Below, one piece after another: positions 4,741 through 9,226 of a stretch of 9,226 nucleotides of DNA; position 1 is the first letter of the stretch, and each line of letters begins with the position of its first letter. Under the pieces are notes generated by a model. That model had not been told where the DNA came from. It made no database searches and saw only the letters and a list, made by a program, of their open reading frames with translations. The translations under genes and the position numbers were made by a program. Source of the DNA: Pseudomonadota bacterium. GTDB lineage: Bacteria > Myxococcota > Myxococcia > Myxococcales > Myxococcaceae. The stretch spans positions 1-9,226 of the forward strand of contig JAFADT010000669.1 in the NCBI GenBank assembly GCA_023424585.1, read 5' to 3'.

Positions 4741-5753
4741 TCCGGCTTCGCGCCGCCGCGCACCTCGTCCAGGACGCTCAGGTCCACCAGCCCCGCGAGG
4801 TCGTCGCTGGGGATGAAGCCCAGCGACTTCGCGTGCTCGGCGGAGGTCTTCAGCGCGGCGGGCACCGGGTCCAGGCTCGGCTCCAGGCGGGAGAAGGCGT
4901 CCTGGAGCACGGGCGGCGGCAGGGGCTTGCGCGTGAGCTGCCCGAAGGCGGCGTTGACGGACGTGGCGAAGGCCCGCGGGTCCGCGCGCCAGCGCTCGGT
5001 GAGCGCCACGTGGATGCGCAGGAGCGCCGCGATGCGCGGCCGCTGCGTCTCCAGCACCTTCTTCGTCGTCACCACCACCGTGGTGGGGAAGCGCTTGTCC
5101 GGCCAGAGGTCGCGCTCGTCCACCAGGATGTGGCCGCCCCCTTCGGCGAGCATGCGCGCGCCCCAGGGCTCGGGCACCCACGCCCCCTCGATGGCGCCCT
5201 GGAGGTACTGGCCCAGGATGTCCGGGTTGCTGATGGGAATCACCTGCACGTCGCCGCCCGCGTCGGTGGCGAGGCTCAGGTCCTGGGCCTTCAGCCAGTG
5301 GCGCAGGGCGATGTCCTGGGTGTTGCCCAGCTGCGGCGTCGCCAGCTTCTTGCCCTTGAGCTCCTGGGCCGTCTTCGCGTTCTTCACCACCAGCACCGCG
5401 CCGCCGTTCACCGCGCCCGCGATGATGCGCAGCTCCTTGCCGGCCTTGAGGTACGTGTTGATGGCGGGGCCCGGGCCCACGTAGGCCACGTCCACGGAGC
5501 CGGCCACCAGCGCCTCCATGGCCGCGGGGCCCGCGTTGAACTGCCGCGCCTCCACGTGGCCCATGCCGGGCTGCGACCCGAAGAGCCCCTCCGCGTTCGC
5601 CACCAGCGCCTGCGCGTGCGTGATGTTGGGGAAGAAGGCCACGCGCAGGGGCGCGTTGGCGTTGGAGGACGCGTCCTTCTTGCAGGACGCGACGGAGGTC
5701 AGGAGGACGCAGCAGAGACCCAGGAGCAGGGACAGGGGGCGCGCGGAAGCCAT
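4737..5753 (-). CDS. ABC transporter substrate-binding lipoprotein (nitrate/sulfonate/taurine class)
   Basis: The 338-residue protein has a lipoprotein signal peptide: hydrophobic residues 7-20 and the lipobox V21-A-S-C24, with Cys24 as the expected lipidated residue. The mature part is a type 2 periplasmic-binding fold of the SsuA/TauA/NrtA (COG0715-like) class: 'LRVAFFPNITHAQALVA' (36-52), 'GPAAMEALVAGSVDVAYVG' (75-93) and 'LKGKKLATPQLGNTQDIALR' (about 132-151), with 'EGAWVPEPWG' further on. It captures the ligand for the permease and ATPase encoded just upstream and is the last gene of that operon. An in-frame TGA sits nine bases before the ATG at 5753, so this start is forced, yet no clear Shine-Dalgarno precedes it. 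The residue after Cys24 is Lys, not the Asp that retains lipoproteins in the inner membrane. Its TAG stop overlaps the opposite gene's TAG. The ligand class is not resolvable from sequence. Confidence 0.88.
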   Translation of the reverse strand: MASARPLSLLLGLCCVLLTSVASCKKDASSNANAPLRVAFFPNITHAQALVANAEGLFGSQPGMGHVEARQFNAGPAAMEALVAGSVDVAYVGPGPAINTYLKAGKELRIIAGAVNGGAVLVVKNAKTAQELKGKKLATPQLGNTQDIALRHWLKAQDLSLATDAGGDVQVIPISNPDILGQYLQGAIEGAWVPEPWGARMLAEGGGHILVDERDLWPDKRFPTTVVVTTKKVLETQRPRIAALLRIHVALTERWRADPRAFATSVNAAFGQLTRKPLPPPVLQDAFSRLEPSLDPVPAALKTSAEHAKSLGFIPSDDLAGLVDLSVLDEVRGGAKPD

Positions 5754-5821
5754 GGGGCGTCACGCTAATGGAGACTCCCCGCCTGTTTTCAATGCCCGTG
5801 AGGGCGCAAGCGTCTCCCGGC

Positions 5822-6583
5822 TCACACGGACGCCGTCAGGCCCCACCGGCGCCGCAGGCGCGTCTCCACCGTCTGGAAGAGGACGCGGTCCACCGTGACG
5901 CCGATGAGGATGATGGCCAGCATCACCGCCATCACCTGCGACACGTCCATCAGCTCGCGGCCCATGGTGAGCAACTGGCCCAGGCCGCCGGAGACGAAGA
6001 GCAGCTCGCCCGCGAGCAGCGCGCGCCACGCGAAGCTCCACCCCAGCTTGAGGCCGGTGACGATGCCGGGCAGCGCGCCGGGCAGGAGCACGCCGAAGTA
6101 GAAGCGCGGGCCCCGCACGCCCAGGGTGCGGGCCACGCGGGCCAGCTGCGGGTCCAGGCCGTTGACCGCGTCCTCGGTGGCGATGGCGATGCCCAGCACG
6201 CTGCCCATCACCACCACGAAGAGGATGGCGCTGTCGTTGAGGCCGAACCACAGCAGGGCCAGCGGCAGCCAGCAGATGGAGGGCAGGGCCTGGAGGCCCA
6301 TCACCACCGGCTTCACCGCGTTGCGGAAGAAGGACAGCCGCGCGATGCACAGCCCCAGCGGGACGCCGATGCCCACGGACAGGAGGTAGGCGTGCATCAG
6401 CCGGCCCAGCGAGCGCAGCGTGGCGCCACCGAGCTGGCCGTCGCGGGCCATGGCGACGAGCGTCTGGACCACCTCCAGCGGCCCGGGGAACAGGTGCTTG
6501 TTCCACAGGCCCGAGCGGGACAGCCCCTCCCAGAGCGCGAAGAGCAGCGCGATCATCCCCAGCTTCTGCGCCCACTTCAGCAT
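5822..6583 (-). CDS. ABC transporter permease (SsuC/TauC/NrtB class)
   Basis: This 253-residue inner-membrane protein has about six hydrophobic segments (near 8-22, 65-84, 100-115, 119-136, 174-194 and 218-238), the normal size for this class. The cytoplasmic coupling (EAA) loop is clear at about 148-177: 'ARVARTLGVRGPRFYFGVLLP' then 'GALPGIVTG', the region that docks to the ATPase. The 'QALPSICWLPLALLWFG' stretch (98-114) is characteristic of sulfonate, taurine and nitrate permeases. The start ATG at 6583 lies 13 bases after the ATPase stop, and its ribosome-binding site AGGGGA (6596-6591) overlaps the region just after that stop, so translation is probably coupled. A single permease gene implies a homodimer. 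A 68-base gap separates it from the substrate-binding protein gene. Confidence 0.92.
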   Translation of the reverse strand: MLKWAQKLGMIALLFALWEGLSRSGLWNKHLFPGPLEVVQTLVAMARDGQLGGATLRSLGRLMHAYLLSVGIGVPLGLCIARLSFFRNAVKPVVMGLQALPSICWLPLALLWFGLNDSAILFVVVMGSVLGIAIATEDAVNGLDPQLARVARTLGVRGPRFYFGVLLPGALPGIVTGLKLGWSFAWRALLAGELLFVSGGLGQLLTMGRELMDVSQVMAVMLAIILIGVTVDRVLFQTVETRLRRRWGLTASV

Positions 6584-6596
6584 GGCGGTGTCCCCT

Positions 6597-7532
6597 CTAA
6601 CGGCCGGTCACGGCGCTGGCGCGCGGCAGGCTGGACGGCGTGCGCGCGCGGCGGTGCAGGGGCTCCGTGGGAGGGGCCTCCGGAGCCTGCCCTTCCGCGG
6701 CGCGCAGGCGGTGGCGGATGTCGCGCGCCATCGCGTCCAGGGACGGGTCCTCCAGCGAGCGCGGCATGGGCAGGTGGATCTCCAGGTCCTCCACCACGCG
6801 GCCCGGCCGGGGCGCCATCAGCACCACGCGGGTGCCCAGCATCAGCGCCTCCTGCACGTCGTGGGTGACGAACACCACCGTCTTGCCGGAGCGCAGCCAG
6901 ATGGCTTGCAGCAGCTCCTGCATGTGCACGCGCGTCTGGGCGTCCAGCGCGCCGAAGGGCTCGTCCATGAGCAGCACGGTGGGGTCCACCGCGAGCGCCC
7001 GGGCGAGGCTGGCGCGCATCTTCATGCCGCCGGAGAGCTGGTGGGGCAGCGTGTCCTCGAAGCCCTCCAGGCGCACGCGCTGGATGAAGGTGTTGGCCCG
7101 GTCGCGGCGCTCGGCGCGGGGCACGCCCCGGGCGGCCAGCGCGAAGGTGATGTTGCCGCGCACGGTGAGCCACGGGAACAGCGCCGCCTCCTGGAACATG
7201 AGGAGCCGGTCCGGGCCGGGCCCGTGGATGGGCTTGCCGTCGATGGCCACGCTGCCGCCGGTGGGCACCACGTGGCCCGCCAGCGCGTAGAGCAGCGTGG
7301 ACTTGCCGCAGCCGGACGGACCGAGCAGGCAGACGAACTCCCCCGAGCGGACGTTGAGGTTCACGTCCTTCAGCGCCACGACCTTGTTGGCGTAGTGATG
7401 GCCCAGCTGGGCGATGGAGATCTTCGCCCGGTCCGCGTCCACGTTCGCGGGCCGCAGCAGGTGGGGCGCCGCCTGGCGCAGGCCCCGCATCCGCTCGATG
7501 AGGCGTCGAAACATTCGCCAGAACCTATTCAT
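6597..7532 (-). CDS. ABC transporter ATP-binding protein (SsuB/TauB/NrtD class)
   Basis: This 311-residue ATPase powers import by the adjacent permease and binding protein. All nucleotide-binding motifs are intact: Walker A GPSGCGKST (71-79), Q-loop Gln114 in 'MFQEAALFPWL', signature LSGGM (166-170, the usual variant in this class), Walker B with D190-E191 in 'VLLMDEPFGALD', and H-loop His224 in 'VTHD'. It carries an extra basic N-terminal stretch of about 37 residues before the ABC domain, rich in Arg and Met, and a Pro/Arg-rich tail after about 285; both exceed the usual size of roughly 250-270 residues. The ATG at 7532 has only a GGGGG run three bases upstream. Internal starts (M7, M15, GTG at residue 31) are possible but have no better sites. 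It is the first gene of the three-gene operon. Confidence 0.9.
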   Translation of the reverse strand: MNRFWRMFRRLIERMRGLRQAAPHLLRPANVDADRAKISIAQLGHHYANKVVALKDVNLNVRSGEFVCLLGPSGCGKSTLLYALAGHVVPTGGSVAIDGKPIHGPGPDRLLMFQEAALFPWLTVRGNITFALAARGVPRAERRDRANTFIQRVRLEGFEDTLPHQLSGGMKMRASLARALAVDPTVLLMDEPFGALDAQTRVHMQELLQAIWLRSGKTVVFVTHDVQEALMLGTRVVLMAPRPGRVVEDLEIHLPMPRSLEDPSLDAMARDIRHRLRAAEGQAPEAPPTEPLHRRARTPSSLPRASAVTGR

Positions 7533-7651
7533 CTGCCCCCGGGTCGCACAGGCGGGTCCCGGAAGCGGGCAGGCGCTTTCCACTGTAGGACAGGACGTGA
7601 ACGCCGCGCGTCCGGCCGGCTGCTTTTCCCCGCCGCCGGACACTCCGCTGC

Positions 7652-8197
7652 TCAGGCGGTGGCGGCCTGCTCCGCCCTGCGGTGCGCCAGCGTGCGGGAG
7701 AACAGCCACAGGCTCGCGATGAGCGCGCCCAGGCCCACGCCGGTGAAGGCGCCGCCCACGGTCAGCGACGCCCGGCGGTCGTCCTGGAACACCGCGAGCG
7801 CGTCCGTGCGGGGCCCCGCCAGGTAGCGCCGCACGGTGTCCGCGAAGGCCTGGGCTTGCGCCTCGTCCTCCGTCCACTGGTAGGCGAGCGGCTGGGCGCC
7901 GAAGGTCGTCTGCAGCTGGGCCCGGAAGATGGGCGCGGCGCCCCGGCGGGTGCTGCGGCTGCGGGCCACCTCCACGCTCCGGATGTCCTGGGGCGCGTAG
8001 CGGCCCACCTCCTCCTCGCTCAGCCAGCTGGAGCGGGTGAGGACGCACGGGCCCTGGGGCTCGCAGCGCAGGTCCATGCGCGCCTGCTGACCGAGGAAGA
8101 ACACCCCCAGCACCAGGAAGGGCAGGGCGAGCAGCAGGAAGGCCGCGGCACCGATGGCGGTGGCGCGGCTGGGTCGGGAGGCGGGGGGCGCACGCAC
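7652..8197 (-). CDS. Predicted inner-membrane protein of unknown function, two transmembrane segments
   Basis: This is a 181-residue protein with hydrophobic segments at about 14-36 and 146-166 enclosing a roughly 108-residue soluble part. Both termini carry Arg (R2, R8, R11 and R171-R174 region), so by the positive-inside rule the loop should face the periplasm. The loop contains C45 and C51, a possible disulfide pair, and alternating strand-like segments ('DIRSVEVAR', 'FRAQLQTTF', 'LAYQW') followed by a helix (about 110-127), reminiscent of bacterial PH-like domains. I recognise no named family. The start is GTG at 8197, the only in-frame option ahead of the first membrane segment. No Shine-Dalgarno precedes it, and a TATAGA lies so close that the mRNA may be leaderless. 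It is 119 bases upstream of the ABC operon on the same strand; co-transcription is uncertain. Confidence 0.7.
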   Translation of the reverse strand: MRAPPASRPSRATAIGAAAFLLLALPFLVLGVFFLGQQARMDLRCEPQGPCVLTRSSWLSEEEVGRYAPQDIRSVEVARSRSTRRGAAPIFRAQLQTTFGAQPLAYQWTEDEAQAQAFADTVRRYLAGPRTDALAVFQDDRRASLTVGGAFTGVGLGALIASLWLFSRTLAHRRAEQAATA

Positions 8198-8205
8198 GGT
8201 TGGGT

Positions 8206-8211
8206 TCTATA
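8206..8211 (-). promoter_or_regulatory. Possible -10 element for a leaderless transcript
   Basis: Read on the minus strand these bases are TATAGA, a near-consensus -10. Its downstream edge is eight bases before the GTG at 8197, so transcription would start at or within one to two bases of the start codon. This agrees with the absence of a ribosome-binding site. No good -35 hexamer is visible at the usual distance. Confidence 0.35.
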
Positions 8212-8298
8212 GACCCGCGCGCCCCTTTGGGGGCAGCGCTTTCACGCGCCCGCGGGTGTCGCCCTCCAGGCAGGCGGGCGGCCCGGGCTGTTCAGCGG

Positions 8299-8332
8299 CG
8301 GTCGCCGCCGGCGGACCGGCCGGCGGCGACCG
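8299..8332. repeat. 14-bp perfect GC-rich hairpin in a divergent intergenic region
   Basis: CGGTCGCCGCCGGC (8299-8312) pairs exactly with GCCGGCGGCGACCG (8319-8332) around the loop GGACCG. It lies about 100 bases upstream of both the leftward membrane-protein gene (start 8197) and the rightward dehydrogenase gene (start 8426), where a terminator is not expected. No T-tract follows on either strand. A 5' leader structure of the dehydrogenase mRNA, a protein-binding palindrome or a remnant of a small repeat element are the options. Confidence 0.6.
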
Positions 8333-8425
8333 GGGCGGCGGGCGGGCACTTGCGGCATGGGTCCCACGTCCTCACCCCTTGTCCTGGGACATGCAGCACT
8401 TCGCCCGGAAGGAGTCCTTGAGCCC

Positions 8426-9226
8426 ATGAAGGCCGTGGCCGTCATGTTCCCCTCGCGCGAGGTGCGCGTCCTGGACGTCCCCGAACCGCGGTTGCACTCG
8501 CCCACCGAGGTCAAGGTCCGCACGCTGGAGATTGGCGTGTGCGGCACCGACCAGGACCTCCTGGAGGGCCACCACGGCGCCGCGCCCCGGGGCGAGGACC
8601 ACCTCATCGTGGGCCACGAGTGCCTGGGCCAGGTGCTGGAGGTGGGCGCGCACGTGCAGGGGCTGAAGCCGGGGGACCTGGTGGTGCCCCGCGTGCGCCG
8701 GCCCTGTCCGCACGCGCACTGCCCCGCGTGCCGCCACGGCCACCCGGACTTCTGCGTGACGGGGGACTACACGGAGCGCGGCATCCAGGGCGCGCACGGC
8801 TTCTGCGCGGAGCGCTTCGTGGAGGACGCGGCCTACCTGCACAAGGCGGATGACAGCCTGCGCGAGGTGGCCGTGCTCACGGAGCCGCTCACCATCGCGG
8901 AGAAGGGGCTGCGCCAGGTGGCGCACATCCAGTCCCGCCTGCCGTGGAAGGTGGGCCCCGGCAAGGCGCTGGTGCTGGGCGCGGGGCCGGTGGCGCAGCT
9001 GGGCGCCATGGCGCTGCTGCGCGCGGGCTTCGACGTGACGATGTACTCGCGCAGCCCCAAGCCCAACGAGAAGGCCGCCGCGGCCGAGGCGGTGGGCGCG
9101 CCGTACCTCTCCTCGGAGGAGGTGACGGCGGCGGCGTTGAGGGAGCGGCTGGGCGGCGTGGGCCTCATCTACGAGGCGACGGGGGCGTCGAAGGTGGCGT
9201 TCGATTCGCTCCAGGTGCTGGAGGAG
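8426..9226 (+). CDS. Zinc-dependent glucose 1-dehydrogenase-type enzyme (partial, 3' end outside window)
   Basis: The first 267 residues of a medium-chain dehydrogenase are present and the frame remains open at the window edge. Catalytic zinc ligands are visible: C39 in 'GVCGTD' and H64-E65 in 'VGHECLG'. The structural zinc site has four cysteines, C94, C99, C102 and C110. The segment 'GDYTERGIQGAHGF' (113-126) is the hallmark of archaeal-type glucose dehydrogenases, which oxidise aldoses to lactones with NAD(P)+. The Rossmann motif is G185-A-G187-P-V-A190, where the usual third glycine is alanine, followed by 'YSR' at the end of the second strand, a position that helps set cofactor choice. 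AAGGAG (8409-8414) lies 11 bases before the ATG, slightly long, but the nearby TTG frame closes at once, so this start stands. Related sugar or polyol dehydrogenases are the alternative. Substrate is inferred from family motifs. Confidence 0.85.
   Translation, partial: MKAVAVMFPSREVRVLDVPEPRLHSPTEVKVRTLEIGVCGTDQDLLEGHHGAAPRGEDHLIVGHECLGQVLEVGAHVQGLKPGDLVVPRVRRPCPHAHCPACRHGHPDFCVTGDYTERGIQGAHGFCAERFVEDAAYLHKADDSLREVAVLTEPLTIAEKGLRQVAHIQSRLPWKVGPGKALVLGAGPVAQLGAMALLRAGFDVTMYSRSPKPNEKAAAAEAVGAPYLSSEEVTAAALRERLGGVGLIYEATGASKVAFDSLQVLEE

Noticed and set aside
7582..7601. Promoter for the ABC operon (TTCACG and TACAGT, minus strand)
   Set aside because: The two hexamers are only eight bases apart, which is not a workable sigma-70 spacing.
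7610..7641. Inverted repeat GTCCGGC/GCCGGAC as a terminator after the membrane-protein gene
   Set aside because: Only seven pairs around an 18-base loop, with no T-tract on the relevant strand; too weak to call.
8344..8356. Sigma-54 promoter upstream of the dehydrogenase (GGGCACTTGC)
   Set aside because: The GG and GC elements are not at the required -24/-12 spacing.

Overview
This window looks like chromosomal DNA from a myxobacterium (Myxococcota, Corallococcus/Myxococcus/Archangium-like). The evidence is the very high GC content, strong G/C third-position bias, roomy intergenic regions rich in GC hairpins, and gene types common in that group: a large PilZ regulatory protein, a NYN/LOTUS protein and small exported proteins of unknown function. 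The lineage is inferred from composition and content, not from a marker gene.

Layout from left to right. Bases 1-71 are the last codons of an IS5-type transposase on the + strand; its element ends just before a convergent YkgJ-type cysteine-cluster protein (119-607, -). A 416-base non-coding region (608-1023) holds small repeats, a palindrome and a probable promoter. It leads into a 680-residue PilZ protein with an acyltransferase-like C-terminal half (1024-3066, +). A hairpin at 3078-3101 separates that gene from the convergent NYN-OST-HTH protein (3121-4104, -), which best starts at a TTG codon. A 174-base divergent region (4105-4278) carries two 12-base direct repeats exactly 66 bases apart and two back-to-back hairpins, the second with the Shine-Dalgarno core in its loop. 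It precedes a small exported protein (4279-4740, +).

The stop codon of that exported protein overlaps the stop codon of the next, convergent gene in the palindrome CTAG. From there leftward-transcribed genes fill 4737-8197. Three form an ABC importer operon of the nitrate/sulfonate/taurine class, read in the order ATPase (7532-6597), permease (6583-5822), lipoprotein substrate-binding protein (5753-4737). Upstream is a two-membrane-segment protein of unknown function (8197-7652), possibly leaderless. A divergent region with a 14-bp perfect hairpin then leads to a zinc-dependent dehydrogenase of the glucose 1-dehydrogenase type (8426 to beyond the window, +).

The ABC genes clearly work together as one importer with an undetermined substrate. 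The other genes look like independent units. The most unusual items are the PilZ/acyltransferase-like fusion, the paired hairpins that present the ribosome-binding site in a loop at 4244-4277, the NYN-LOTUS protein with Lys/Gly-rich linker and acidic tail, and the several intergenic palindromes and repeats. I see no rRNA, tRNA, CRISPR array or phage module.
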